The position numbers and the translations under genes were made by a program. Shown here piece by piece: positions 15,001 to 27,084 of a DNA stretch of 64,000 nucleotides. The stretch lies in NCBI GenBank assembly GCA_037447655.1, contig JBBHKE010002008.1, positions 269,194 through 333,193 of the forward strand, written 5' to 3'. This DNA is from Zygnema cylindricum. Lineage: Eukaryota > Streptophyta > Zygnematophyceae > Zygnematales > Zygnemataceae. The stretch's first letter is position 1; each line of letters starts with the position of its first letter. A model generated the notes under the pieces. It worked only from the letters and a program-made list of their open reading frames with translations. It ran no database searches and was not told where the DNA came from.

Positions 15001-18000
15001 CAAAGGAAAAACTCCAGCATGAGACCTTCCTTTTGCATTGCCCCTTGTACATGAAATTCCCAATTAGGTTCCAAACAAGATAGCTAGAAAAATAAAAAGA
15101 CATAATTTTCCAGTTCAAAGGTGCTCTCTGTAAAATACAATGCTTTTGTATGTAATGCAGAAAAAGAATCGTTTTTGTTGGCAATTCATCAACCAAGGGA
15201 AAGATAGCCAGAAAGCCATCTTATAGTTACTAATATCTGGCAAAAACAACCAAAAAAAACTGAATGGACACAAAGAAAAACATAAAACGATGCAAAAAAT
15301 CACATACATCAGCACTTCTACGACACATATGACAATTGCATAAACATGATAATGAAGGACATTCGTGCAATGACAACATACCTCCATCATGATGGCGACA
15401 TAGTCTTTGTGTATCTTAAGAAGTTCCGGTGCTTTACTGTACTCAATACATTCAGCCACCCAGAGAAGGGCTTCTGATCGAGCTGATGGGACTTTATTCT
15501 TCACAGCTACCTTCACATCTGTTACACAAAAATGTAAACACCAGTCAAGCCTTAGGAGAGACAGGGCTACATTAAATACTGCTTTAAAATTGAGATGCCA
15601 AGTAAAAAAAATCTAATAAAATTTACTAAGAAAAAATCTGTGGCCCCAGTTAGTTTTGCTTAAAACTCATTTGTCAAAAAAAAAAGCTTCAGTAAACATC
15701 AACAATGGCATCAACTTGAGGAGTTACCGCTGGACGTACTATCATAAATCAGACGTGACTATCAAACAGGAACTTTCAACTGCGAGTGAGCAAATAAAAT
15801 CTTAGATCCAGTAACGCCTTCCAGCGTCTCTCTACGAGGATAAAAAAATGTGAACCAACACTCATGACAAACGCCATATTACATCCTGCTGACACGTGCT
15901 TGGGACAAAACATTAACAATGTTAATTTCCTGGCCAGAAAAAAAGGCCTCCGGACATTGCCGATGGTAACCGGGTTTGTGTTCCGCAGTTTGAAATAATT
16001 TTACAGTTCTATGCGTCTTTCAGATATACCATAAAAAAGAAAGACAAATTTGAGTGAATGACCCACCATATTCCAACTCAACCATTGTGTCAACATTGAA
16101 GCCGCCCAAAAAGGTCATTCAAACTGGAGAACATAGACCAAATGGCTACTCATTGGGTACTGCACGCAAGGCTGGGTAATCAATTTGCGTGATGTTTCTT
16201 TCACCCTCACATAAATTTCAGAATAGATGAACCAAAATTCCTGTGAGAGTCTACAGAGCCTGCACGCCAATACCTATATTTTATTTGCCTATTGTCAGGA
16301 CCACACCCATAAAAAAAGTCTAATTGTAAAAAAACAAACCTTCAGTCATCTCAGGAAAACTAAAACAGCCTCCTCTGAACATATTGCGCAATGTTTCCCG
16401 CAATGCAGCAACTACTGAAGGCTTTTTCTCCTTCAATTTATCCTGCCAATTCAAGAATAATTGCACAAGGTTAATTCCTTGATAATTAATGGACAAAAGC
16501 GTGCATTTCATAATGGTCTCCACACAGATGGCAAAGCTCCATGACTCAGAATAAAATAAGAAAAAATAGACAAGAATGGATACAGACTTGTATAGAGATA
16601 CTGCGTGGACATACCAGCAACACAGGTAAAAGCATTTGGGCACCACCAAAGTAATCTCTTCGAAGTCCAGAAGCCAAGCAACCTGCTGCTTGAATGGCCT
16701 CCACGGAAACAGCTATATTTATATCGACTATCAACTGCATTGATGAAAACGAAACATTAGAAGAGTTTTAAATGCCACAAAAAAAACACAAAATGTGATA
16801 TGCAGGATCCAAAAGCACATGAATGATTGAGGGCAATGGTTGGGTTAACTCCTTCATTTAAACACCATCAGAAGCAAGATAAATTATTCTGAACCCACCA
16901 AAAACTGGAAGCCCAAGATACAGCTACCATGGCAAAGTGCTTCAGGGGTGATTCAGAAGACAAAAGAACCAGTGCACTGAAATGACAAAAGAGGAGGATG
17001 AACGTACTACTGTTCTCCACATCTGGAACTTACAAAGGAGCACACACATCCTACCTTGAAAAACGTAACTGAATATGACAGACTTACCAAATTATCTCCT
17101 GATGAGCATACTGACCTAGCAAACTATATGACAGAAAACACACAAACCGTGTCACGGCAGCAGGCTATTGATGAATCATTGTACAAACTTTTCAAAACTC
17201 CTGAATCTTAACAACAAACCAAGAACATCAAGAGTAATTAAATGAAACTCCCAAAACATTGTCAAATCAAACTGGTCTGGCAAAAATAAATGATGAAACT
17301 GACATGATAAATTATATGACTTAACACCCAGCTTTGGTACAAAATGAGCAACACACTCCACTCACACCCATGGATGTAAGGTCCTTTTATGGCTTTCCTT
17401 ACAGCTGCGACAAAGTGTTATGTGATTCTTTACCAGATTGGCCTGGGTAGGAAATGTTTGCAATGATTTCTAAAGAGATGATAAGTGCACCCTGTTCTCT
17501 GCAAACTTACATAATGAGCGTTGTCGAACAAGCTGCACAATACTAAAAATACTAAATGTAAGCTGACCAGCAACAGTCTACAAAAGTGGAAATAAGTCTT
17601 TGGCTGGACAAGCTTGTAAATGAGAAGAGTTACAGAAATCTGCATATGAATTGATGAGAAAAAATTGAGCTCCCTAGAAGCAACCATTGTCAACAATAAT
17701 CCGGCACCACAAGGCATCACCAATTGCTCTGAATGGCTATGCCACCAATGGTCTTAAGAACTATCGAATGGACCAGAAAGAACCTAGCGACTGTTTTGGC
17801 CAATAAGCTTCCGATCCATCATTTGGGGCGAGGGTATAAATACCACTGCAAGGCCCAATCCAAAATCAGTTATGAAAAGCTTCTTTATTGGCAACAGGTA
17901 TTCCAGATATGTAGATGCCGGCAGCATAAACGCCAAATACGTAGTAAACCTACCTTTTTTAAAGCTCGAGTGACTGGCACAAAATCACCAGGAGCTATCC

Positions 18001-20781
18001 TCTTTGTTGAAGATAGCTTAGTTAGCTCTGCAACTGCCTCCTTCCTCTCAGACCACTTTGTAGCACCCTATAACCCTCCATCAAGCAGTCCACATCACAT
18101 CAGATTGAGCTATCCCCTTTACTGCAAAATAGACCAGAAAAAAGACATGCCATCCTCAGATAAACTCCACAACAAACTGCTCAAAAACAGCTGATTGAAA
18201 TTTTTTACAGATGTAGAAGCCTGATAAAAAGCCACAAATAATTTCAAATAAGAACGCGTTGCTACATCTTCTGCAAAATCACACTCAAACCATAAGTTAG
18301 CAATCTCCAACATCTGAAGTTTGAACATGACAACTTACAATTCCTTCCCAGAATGTCGTCTTGCCGAGAGGAGTAAGGATGTCCACAGGATCACAAAGCT
18401 CGTATTCATCTACAACTATAGGGCCTGTAGACCCCAACTCCAAGACCAGAATCACATACGTATTGTTCCAATTTGCCGCCAAAAACTTGACGAATTGGAA
18501 ATTGTAACTAGGCATTTGCGCTTTGAGCCGGTGGCTAGTGAAAGACTATAAACTAAGGAATATCAGCCCACTTCATTCCTTATCACAAATAGCACAGCAT
18601 AAGGCTGAACCCGTCTCAACAAAAATGAGAGTAGCCCTTCCAACCATTTTTGACAGCTGCGTGCTGCTATTTTTATGCAGTCTGAAATGTGTTAGTGACT
18701 TAACGACTTATTACCAGAAAAGTAATGGTTCAAAAAAAAAAAAGACATACTCTAATTATGCTCGAGCATGTTTCCAACCCAATATGTTCCACAGTTTCCA
18801 GAAAAATTACCTGTGGAATCTGGAATTGCTTCAAGGCCAGAACCTTGTTCCGTGCTAAGCTCCTCAGACTCCGGTTCAATCTTGTCCATTTCCGACCTGA
18901 TCCTCCTGGTAGGCACAGCCAGACCTTCAACCTTGTCGATTTCAGCCTCAAGTTCTTTTTGCTGCAGAGAAGTTAGAAAAACATCATAGAGTTAGAGAAA
19001 TGTCACAGTTACAACTGTCATATTGTTTAAGACACAATTATTTTCGTTTTTTTTCTTGCTCCGTAAAGAAAAACAAAAGTCCTCGCTCTTCTGAAAGGTC
19101 ATCTGTTACAAGGCAATCGGATTTAGGCAATCAGATAACTATGATTACCGTAGCCTCTCGTAAACCATCAAATAGCAACCTCTTGACAGCATCTTTGCCG
19201 ATCCACTTTGTTAGCTCCACAGCTAAAGCTTTTGCCACTGCACGAACTTTTTCATCCGCGTGGTTGAATAATTCTGGCAGGATTTTAAGTACACGCTTCG
19301 GTGGCACAATTTTAATGCCAAAACCACTGCAACCAAGCATTGACAATAATTGAAGTTCCCCTTAGCAAGCACAGTTCCTGTTTTTGTCCAGCTTGCCTAA
19401 AGGAAGTGTTGCAACACAAATTCCTAAATTAAAATAGACAAGCAATGCAAGCAAAAATGCACTTACAAAAAATGTCAGAAAACACAGCAAAGATCCTAAA
19501 GCTTCCGGTTTACCTAAGGGCATCAAAAATTGCTTCTACCGCTGGAACCACTGCTTTCGCCACCTTGCTTTTGACAGCTTTATCCATCGCATCCTGCAAA
19601 ATGGAAAATAGCGGTGTTGTTCATCATTGAATGTGCTCTAGCTTCTTCCTGCATACTCCCAAAATCACAGGAATTCTGCACGAAGAGAGGGTATACAACA
19701 CTCTATTGACTCTTGAAGGTAATCAAGAGCGTACAGCTTGCCATATTATTATTTAATTTGATTTAGCCTCTTTACTCAACCAGGGCTTTTGCAAGGAACA
19801 TTTGTAGCTTTTCAACCCAAAAAAAGTGAGGAGCTCACCATAAAAGCTTCCACTGCTTCTAGCTCCACCCATAACATGAAGGCAATATTCGCCTTTTCGA
19901 CAGTTTTTGTGCGGCCAGTAAGACATTTGGCAGCGATGGCATCACAAATTTCTTTGGCATACCTGAACCAATTTGTCATTTTCTTCATGTCAAACACTTC
20001 TATATCCTATTCAGACTCCATAGAAGATTTAAAGCATTAGTAAGTCTAATTTAGTTCCCGTTTTTTTTTCAAAATCGCGCAATTAATACTTTTTAGTTTT
20101 TTCTTAACGCTAATTCTGTTTGCAATTCACCGTCGTCCACCTCATTCGGACTGGAAATGTAGTCATCTGCATTAAACAAGTTATTTTTTAACGCTAACAA
20201 CGATTCACGGTGTTGTGTACTCTGTAATATTCTCTCATTCATGTGAAATGCTCCGGTGGCTGTAGTCCGTCTCAATGAACTGAATGTCCTACATACTAGT
20301 TCGTACATGCTAATTCATTGAGGAGCAGCCATGCAACCATTCAGTTTCAAAATACGAGTCTCCTAGCCAGAAATTTTGGAATTACCTTCCAGCCTCAGCA
20401 TCCGCGGCCTTCTGAAAGGCTATTAGAGCGTCTAGTGCCTTTTCTTGAGCAGGTGCATTTGCATCCGAGACTGATTTTTTAAATAGGGGGCCTGTTACAA
20501 AAAATGAATATAATTGACGTGAGGGATGCAAACATAGTTCTTGACAATTAATGGCAATTTTGAGTTCCAGTGAAATAGAATCGAGTGTAGATTCAGGTTT
20601 GGTACAAGCAGGACATACCAAAGTCCTTCAACCGCGGATCTTTTGGATCAGTGATGCTATCACAGATAGAAGCTATGTCAATATACGCAGCATTCCTCAC
20701 TTTCCAATTCTTGTGGGCAAGTCGGTCCTCTACAGGTAGCTTCTTCGCTTCCTGCAAAATCTTAGCTTCCTCGTCTGCCAT
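394..20781 (-). CDS. MOR1: MOR1/XMAP215/ch-TOG microtubule polymerase, C-terminus off the left edge
   Basis: TOG-domain microtubule polymerase that adds tubulin at growing plus ends. The start is the ATG at 20781 ([16 protein letters not shown]), like the plant MOR1 N-terminus. Exons, high to low: 20781-20619, 20491-20386, 19962-19839, 19593-19514, 19326-19149, 18961-18811, 18424-18339, 18067-17954, 16734-16615, 16442-16340, 15518-15382, 14845-14780, 14092-13957, 13285-13251, 12733-12671, 12517-12416, 12239-12137, 11773-11658, 11450-11363, 10992-10892, 10754-10647, 10283-10178, 9796-9675, 9463-9254, 8750-8675, 7421-7297, 7037-6927, 6622-6446, 6153-6079, 5837-5753, 5590-5463, 4830-4729, 4471-4391, 4257-4162, 3953-3852, 3740-3639, 2861-2679, 2512-2400, 1894-1818, 1661-1588, and tentatively 513-394. 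About 1,500 residues are covered; Arabidopsis MOR1 has about 1,980. Each TOG opens with its conserved loop: HKNWKVRN (TOG1), TKWSERKE (TOG2), AQWKERLE (TOG3), HDWKVRQE (TOG4) and KDFKLQVE (TOG5, Phe for Trp). Phases agree from exon 1 to exon 38. The 2512-2400/1894-1818 junction is off by one base. At least one exon is probably missing between 514 and 1587. Confidence 0.93.
921..1105. mobile_element. Degenerate TA-target MITE (CACC family), about 185 bp
   Basis: The left end, TA then CACCCATG followed by CTATTAGCGTTA, and the right end, CTCTAATAGCAATTCACAGTG, form imperfect terminal inverted repeats of the family seen at 25893-30980. The interior matches the copy at 35537-35750 (for example GCCACGTC, AACCCCAC and ATAATTTCTTTA in the same order). 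It lies inside a MOR1 intron. The right TA flank is mutated. Confidence 0.65.
7841..8521. repeat. Long GA-rich polypurine tract in a MOR1 intron
   Basis: About 680 bp of almost pure G and A on the plus strand, built from GGGGAGA-type units followed by (GA)n runs. It sits in the MOR1 intron between exons 8750-8675 and 7421-7297. In the MOR1 transcript (minus strand) it reads as polypyrimidine. The long open frames over it are low-complexity artefacts. Confidence 0.97.
8956..9094. repeat. (TA)n microsatellite
   Basis: Two TA runs separated by a short A-rich interruption near 8986-8997. It lies in the MOR1 intron between exons 9463-9254 and 8750-8675. Confidence 0.97.
20018..20212. mobile_element. 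Decayed TA-target MITE (CACC family, about 195 bp) in a MOR1 intron
   Basis: The right end, TTAACGCTAACAACGATT then CACGGTG, matches the family TIR closely. The left end is eroded, but the subterminal sequence (TCTAATTTAGTTCCC) follows that of the 196-bp copies at 53826-54021 and 30001-30197, and the length agrees. It lies between MOR1 exons 20491-20386 and 19962-19839. Confidence 0.6.
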
Positions 20782-22240
20782 GCCTTCACACTATCTTATA
20801 AAAAAAAAAATGGTTAAACAAACACCTCTCACTGGTGATCATCAAGCGACGAGCAAAAACAATCGGGTCGCAACTTCAGTAACTTTTATGAATCGACAAA
20901 GCAGGAGCAAGAACAATTACAAGATAAAAAATGAGACTAGTGAGACTAGATTCCGATACCCTCAGCGAAGAACACACTGTTTGACTGAGCAAAAGCGCAT
21001 ACCACTTTCTCATACACCCAACTGACCCAAGTTCAAAGGCAAAAATTCAAAAATGGCGGTTGCTTACTCGAAGCGCGAATAGGCTCCGTGCATCCGTTCA
21101 CAGTTGACACATACCGTACTCCAAATGCGCGAAAACCATTAGAAATGCTATATGTGGTAGCACGTACTATACGGGTATATACGTTATAATACACGTATAA
21201 TATGGGATGGCCGAATTCAGCTTTTTCAATTGTTTCCGCACTCCGTGCGAGGCAATTCTGGTAATCGATAACTACAGTAGTAGGTCTGCTTCCGTCGGAC
21301 CACTGACATCACGCCACCGCAGAAAAGAAATTCTGACAGTCGAGAATCTCACATAGAGTTCGAAACTAGTCAAATTTGTGTAATTTCTCAAGGATGTGAT
21401 CCATTGGAAGCATTATGTCCGCGTTTCACAATTTGTTCTTAACTTTAATGTCATAAAATTCATAACCAGTCGTCGGCCAAATCTGCATATCTCCAGCCCT
21501 ACGACTCGACGAGGCTATGATGACATCATTAGTCCTTGACTTATCTGTCGTATCGGCAAGCAGACAAAAGGAGCAGTGTTCTGCTCCAGCGTTTACACGT
21601 TTTAGCGTTTAAACGTGTTAAATTACGCCTAAACGCGTTCCAGCAATATTTTTGTTTGAGCTTCTTTTTTTGAATTATCGAACTCGATAAAACTATAGGT
21701 GCAAACTAATCAGAATGCGTACACTTTTTCAAAATTCGTACGAAAACGACTTCTTTTCAATAAATACGATTACAAAGAAAGCGTGCCTTCTTTAATAACG
21801 ATAGTATTTCATTATTTCAATTAAAAAGTATAAGGCTCACCTTTTTGTTTAACTACAAAAAATACTTCGGTTCTGTGTGAGATGCTGTAGCTCTGCGTGC
21901 TTAAGGAAAAGGCGGGATATCTATTTAATCTCCTGCAGGGGTGGCTGCGTTTTAGTTTGAATTGGGCGAATCGGGGTCATCTTCGATCCTTTGAGGTACG
22001 GACGGCCCGAGGTCCCGACCTCGGCCGCCCAAACCAAACCACAACCACACCGCAGGGGATAAATTAGATGTCCCGCCTATCCCGTGGAACGACTTTTCGT
22101 TTTTCTGTTTCTCGCTGTAACCTTAGGAGTCGAGACGAGAACCACAACCGGACTGGCGCAGGACTTCATTGTAGGACTTCACCTCGTAGTAGTGTGTTGG
22201 CACACGTGTAGGCTAGCACTGTAGGTTATAGCTAGCGTCC
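20782..22240. promoter_or_regulatory. Divergent intergenic region between MOR1 and the small membrane-protein gene
   Basis: About 1.46 kb between two start codons pointing outward (MOR1 at 20781 minus, next gene at 22241 plus), so it should hold both promoters and 5' UTRs. Besides the foldback element at 21910-22078 I see no coding exon. I cannot place the transcription starts. Confidence 0.6.
21910..22078. mobile_element. Foldback (hairpin) MITE-like element
   Basis: The terminal inverted repeats AGGCGGGATATCTATTTAAT and (reverse complement of the right end) AGGCGGGACATCTAATTTAT pair along most of the element. The pairing continues inward through GTTTTAGTTTG against CAAACCAAACC to a GC-rich core with the palindrome CCGAGGTC/GACCTCGG. 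The whole 169 bp can fold into one long hairpin. No clear target-site duplication is visible. It lies about 160 bp upstream of the ATG at 22241. Confidence 0.75.
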
Positions 22241-22601
22241 ATGGCAGAGAATCGTCCTTCTATCTGGTTGGTGGTCACCAAAGGCCAACTAACTTCCGAA
22301 GTGCAGTTTGATGCTCTCAGCGTCGAGGAAGCTAGCCTTGTAAAGCCTCTCTCTTTCTTTAGCCATACTGTTTTTACATATTCCTTACATGTGTTTCTCT
22401 TAGAAACAGCTTTCATTTTCATTTTGACTCGTTGAATCTGCTCCACTTGCCAACTGAACTTCATGTTTTTCTTGAAGAAAAACATTTTTTTTAATTTAAT
22501 GTCTATGTTTTACATAAATATAACTATAATTATAATAATCACACAATTTATACATAAACATAATACACACACACACACACACTCACACACACACACTGTA
22601 T

Positions 22602-22639
<38 letters not shown>

Positions 22640-24609
22640 ATTTTGATTTATTGTTGTCGAGTAAATTCTTTTTAGTATATGCTTGCCCTTCTTCTCCTGT
22701 AGCACAAGTTCTGTTTAAATGGGTAATGATTTTGCTTGTTTTTGTCTCCTTCTCTTCCTTTTGTAGCCTGCCAGTCTTTGCAAAAAAAATGAAGCAATAC
22801 GTTTTCTTTGGGTCTTGACTTTTTTCTTCTTAGGCAGCTGATGTTTTTTTCCCTGTAAGGTATACCAGTTTATTCTTTTATAGCGTGTTATTTTTGTATC
22901 TCGTTTTCTATTTAGTATCAACTGATATTAAACATATGGGCTTTTTTTCCTGAAGACACCTCGCTCTTACCCCTGTATTAACGTTCCTTTCTCATTTTTT
23001 TTTCTAAAAATTACCTTCTATATTTTTTTTCCCTCGTCTCTCTCTTCTTTTGGGAGCCATCCTTTCTTTAATCAGTTTGATCGCGTTAATTTCTGGTGGT
23101 GCATGTCTCTTTCTCCATCTTTTTCCCTTAAGCCAACTGATTAACATATGTTTTGTACAAGGATTTTAGTTTTTTCTAGTTTTCCAGGTCCCGTGATTTT
23201 TGACATTCGATTGTGTATGTCATCTAATTAAGCAGAAATTTTATGTCAAACTTTGCAATTGTGATTAGAACGATTGAAAAACAGAGATGACTTTGTTTTT
23301 TCTACTTATTTGCATCGGCAGAACCAAATTAAGTGTCATGTATACCATTATTTCTGGGAAATGGAGAGGAAGGTGTGAGTGAGGAAGGGGAACAGAGAAG
23401 TTTTTTTTCTTTTTACGCATTTGCATCAACAGAACCAAGTTAAGTGCCAAATCATCATTTACTGGCGAACGGAGTTGGTGGTGTATGATATATGGAGGGG
23501 AGTGGAGAAAATTGGCAGAGAGAGAATACTGAATTTGTCCCCTTGGCTTTTGCGAGGCGAGATTACTTTATTTAAAGAACAAAGCGGCATTTCGGATTTG
23601 GAACTGCTTCACACTGTGTATTTTACTTTCCATTTTGCAAGGAGCACCTTGCAGTAATTTTGTTTTAGAATAACTCTAACAAAGTATTGCCTCGTCTCCG
23701 TAACAGGTTATTAATGGAGTTCAATCTTATTTCCTAGGGAAGAGCTTTATGGAACCGTTTTTTATCTTGGGGGTTCTAATTTCAATCATTTTTTGGTGGT
23801 TAACGTGTTAGTGCAAGGGGATCATTGCAGAAACTTGCAAAGGAGCTTCAAGGCAGTCCTTCGGTTTGGAAGAAACACTTGCAGGTACTTTTGGTGTCAG
23901 AGTAAAACATACGCAATTGTAATGAGTATGGACCATAAAAGTGGGGACAGTAACTGTCTACACTTAAGATAATGTTTTGCTATCTGTACTATTAGTCTGG
24001 TCAAAATACTTAAGGTGGACGATGTAGTTCATGAGATTGTGAAACACATTTCACCAAAGGATGTTAGCCTCACTAGAAACAGCTATTTTGGCTATTACTA
24101 TCTTTTCTCACTTTGTATGCCAAGCCAGTGAATTAGAGTAGACAGCATCGAATTTGAACCAGCGTATGTCCTTATCCATGATAGTGGCTGTTTTACCTGT
24201 GCAAATTGTCACAAACCCAATTGCTACAGAAATTCTGGCTGGGTTATCTATCTTACAACTTTTTGTACGCTATAACATAAGGCTTGTGTGCTTTGTTATT
24301 GTGTGATTTGAAGTCAAATGCAAGCATGAGCTGTAAAGGCTGGATTTATTGCCCTGTCTATAATATTTTCAATTTGGGCCTCAAATTGAGGCAAGCAATG
24401 AAAATAAACAGTTTTTTTTTATTTTTGAATTTTGGCTGCAGGGAGTTCTTGAGGCTTCTGTTTCAGGACGAAATGCGAAAGTGAAGTCTACCATTACGGC
24501 TGATCCATTGCTTTTTCTGGGTGCAATTATCACATCGCTGGTTGCATTTTCAGCTCTTGCTGCCTTTTCAGCCCTGTCTCGAACCCGTCATCAGCATCAT
24601 CACCGCTGA
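22241..24609 (+). CDS. Small protein with one C-terminal membrane segment (unrecognised)
   Basis: Three exons, 22241-22339, 23831-23884 and 24442-24609, joined by phase-0 introns, give 106 residues. The ATG has a plant-like context (GTCCATGGC). Residues 1-33 start MAENRPSIWLVVTKGQ. The middle exon is amphipathic (KLAKELQGSPSVWKKHLQ). Exon 3 carries one hydrophobic stretch at about residues 74-96 (LLFLGAIITSLVAF...), followed by a short basic/histidine tail (RTRHQHHHR). This layout suggests a tail-anchored protein with a cytosolic N-terminus. I do not recognise the family. Exons 2 and 3 have good splice sites; the exon 1 donor (CTT|GTAAAG) is weaker. The gene is divergent from MOR1 and shares the 1.46-kb spacer. 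Confidence 0.68.
22564..22637. repeat. (CA)n then (TA)n microsatellite
   Basis: An ACACAC run with one TC interruption is followed by TATATA repeats. It is inside intron 1 of the small membrane-protein gene. Confidence 0.95.
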
Positions 24610-25892
24610 TGGGACTTGTTATCATAGGCACTCGCGCAGTTAGAAATATCCCTACAAAGAAACAAAAGATCTTTGAGTGTGTTGGTGATTCTTCACTCGT
24701 ATATTACTTGTAGCATATGGTGAGTCCAAGTTTTTATGCTATCCTTTGTGAGCTGTTTGAAGTAGATGTCTAAGCTGCTTCCACGCTGTAATTGTAAAGA
24801 CTATTATTTTTTCCGTGGATGGGAAGGTTTGCAGCTCCAATCGAGGGCAGGTGTGGCAATGGATCCCGGTGTTTGGGTCTCCTACTCAGGCTTATCATCA
24901 TAGCTTTGAGAGGGATACGGAACAGCCATGGCCTTCGTCCTGTGGAGGAATTTAGATGCAGCACTTTTGTTTATATGAACAACCTGGCCATGTAATTTGA
25001 GACAAAAAAATATGACCTTGACGGTCTTCAATTTTGCTAACCTATTTATTCCTTCGTTAAGAGAAATGTAGTTCTTTTGTCCTCCTTTTAAGCAGTTCCA
25101 CCTAACTGAATGATGTATACAGGCTTGTATCTGTTTGTCACTGGAGAATAGGAGTAAAGATCAGTTGATAGAGATCTTGCCTTGCTCTGTAACCCCATCT
25201 CCTTTTTCCTTTCTGTGTCATCGTCGCAGCTTGATTAATTTTCTTTTAAATCTTGCCATTTGCTTTTGAATTCTGTCTTCTTCTTTCTTTCATCTACATG
25301 TGTCACAGTTCCATTTGCGACACCTTAACAGCTTATGATGCCTCATTTTTCTTTTGGAGGCTCTTTCAATTGCTGTGAGGTAGCAACAGCAGCAATAATA
25401 ACCAGTGTACTTACTGTATTAACACACGAATGGCACGCCATGGTATCAAGAAACCATATTATTGTTGAAGTTAGCGTCATCATTAATTGCAGGATCTTTT
25501 TATTAAACAAAGGAAATGCACCGACACCTTCACAAGTTGGCACTAATTGTTGGAGAGGTACCACCACTTAAATAACAAAAAAGCATAATAGTAAAATTGT
25601 GATAACAGTCGATATGGCTCTGACTTATGGTTTCTTAACTTTCCGTGATTTTAATATGATCAGCATTTTTATGCTTATTTACCAATGTGAGTAAAGTATG
25701 CAATGGCCACCTGTCTTGCTCCGTACTCTCGTTCACCCATCACTTTTACCTCAGTCTTTGAATTTTGAATCTCGAACTGCCGCTTCACCGTCCATGGGCG
25801 AATTATGGTACAATAATGTAGAACACATTAGCCCATGAGGGCTGCAGACTGCACTGTATAAAACAACGACAACGTGACAAAAATGAAAGCTA
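24610..25892. other. Intergenic region, no gene seen
   Basis: It follows the stop codon at 24607-24609 and should begin with that gene's 3' UTR. The open frames here are short and have neither family similarity nor consistent splice sites. It ends at the first element of the transposon cluster. Confidence 0.6.
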
Positions 25893-27068
25893 CACCCTGT
25901 ATCGCTATTAGTGTAAAAAAAAAAATCGCCCAGTTAAAACAACTTTTATCTGTACACAACCGTCTGATTTTCAATTTGAAACCGCCAATCGGAAGCTGGG
26001 AATCTTCCCTTTCAATTGCAATCGTAAGATCCAAAATCCGACAAGTGTGTACGGAGAAAAGATGTTGTACGAGACGAAAAAACTAGTGTTGTGTATCGGT
26101 AAGGATTTGCCGATAACCGATATGGACCTTTTTCCAGGTACCCAATATCGATATATTTATACGATATATCGTTATCGGTATTATCGCCAATAAATAGCCG
26201 ATATTTATCGGTATTTATTGGCGATAACAACGATATCGATAACTATTGGCGATATGTATACGGGCCCTACTGATAAATGTACGGCAAGTACACTCAACTG
26301 TACGTCATATTCCCCGGACGCGCCCTACTCACAACCCCTATCTGCTGAGGTGTCTACCAATCAGATCACTGTTATTGTACAGTTGTACAAGCATAGAAAG
26401 TACAGTAGCCGCCATGAGGTGTGTACGGTTTTGGTACGGATACAATAAAACGATGTACCTTTCACATCCGACGCCATGGCTTTCTCCCTTTCTTCCTTGG
26501 GATCCACAGGAAACCTGCCACGTGTCAATCTGTCGCCTTTTTTGGCATAAGCCGCCAAAAGAGCCATCCCGGGATGCCGGCGCTCACGCTGGCCGTCATA
26601 TTTTCTCATTCCAAGTCGTCTGTTCGATTCTGGCGGCCCGCAGAATGTTATTTTGCGTCCGTTGTACTTTGTGTCCGCCGTCCTTTTCCCGTTCCATGTT
26701 CACCAGTTTGTCAGTACAATTCCGTATGTTGCTGTAAAATTCCTGTTCAGTTAACCGGCCAGCGTTTTCTGTGCTGCGTTTTCCGTAAACATTTCCAGTT
26801 AGATAGTTATGGAACAGATTCGTAGACGTGGCATTCCACGATATATAATGTGGATATTATAATATAGTATATAATAAGGTACTATAGTATGCGAACTATA
26901 TATTTTTAAAGTTATCGCCGATATGGAATTTGTTGGTCTCGGACCGATATATCGGTACCTCTGAGCGTTCGATAACCGATAACTATCGGTATCGGTGATA
27001 TTGCGATAACTTTTTTACCGATACACAACACTAGAAATAATCATTAACACTAATAGCGGTTCAGGGTG
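25893..27068. mobile_element. TA-target MITE (CACC family) split by a hAT-like insertion
   Basis: The left end CACCCTGTATCGCTATTAGT and the right end ACTAATAGCGGTTCAGGGTG are inverted repeats, each flanked by TA (25891-25892 and 27069-27070). The hAT-like element at 26084-27033 is inserted inside. Without it the MITE would be about 220 bp. Confidence 0.85.
26084..27033. mobile_element. hAT-like element, TAGTGTTGTG family, copy 1 (950 bp)
   Basis: The termini TAGTGTTGTGTATCGGTAA and TTACCGATACACAACACTA are inverted repeats of the hAT pattern (YARNG ends). The flanking 8-mers GAAAAAAC and GAAATAAT match at 6 of 8 positions. Subterminal DNA on both sides is packed with ATCGATA/ATCGGTA-type short palindromes. 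The middle (about 26260-26810) is GC-richer and lacks these motifs. It has no transposase frame that I can recognise. Confidence 0.82.
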
Positions 27069-27084
27069 TACTGTAACTACAGCA

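Noticed and set aside
22463-22675. Plus-strand frame after exon 1 of the small membrane-protein gene
   Set aside because: It reads through intron sequence and the CA/TA microsatellite.
26246-26825. Overlapping plus-strand frames of 134-163 codons inside hAT-like copy 1
   Set aside because: They do not resemble a hAT transposase or any known domain. Several frames are open at once because the block is GC-richer.
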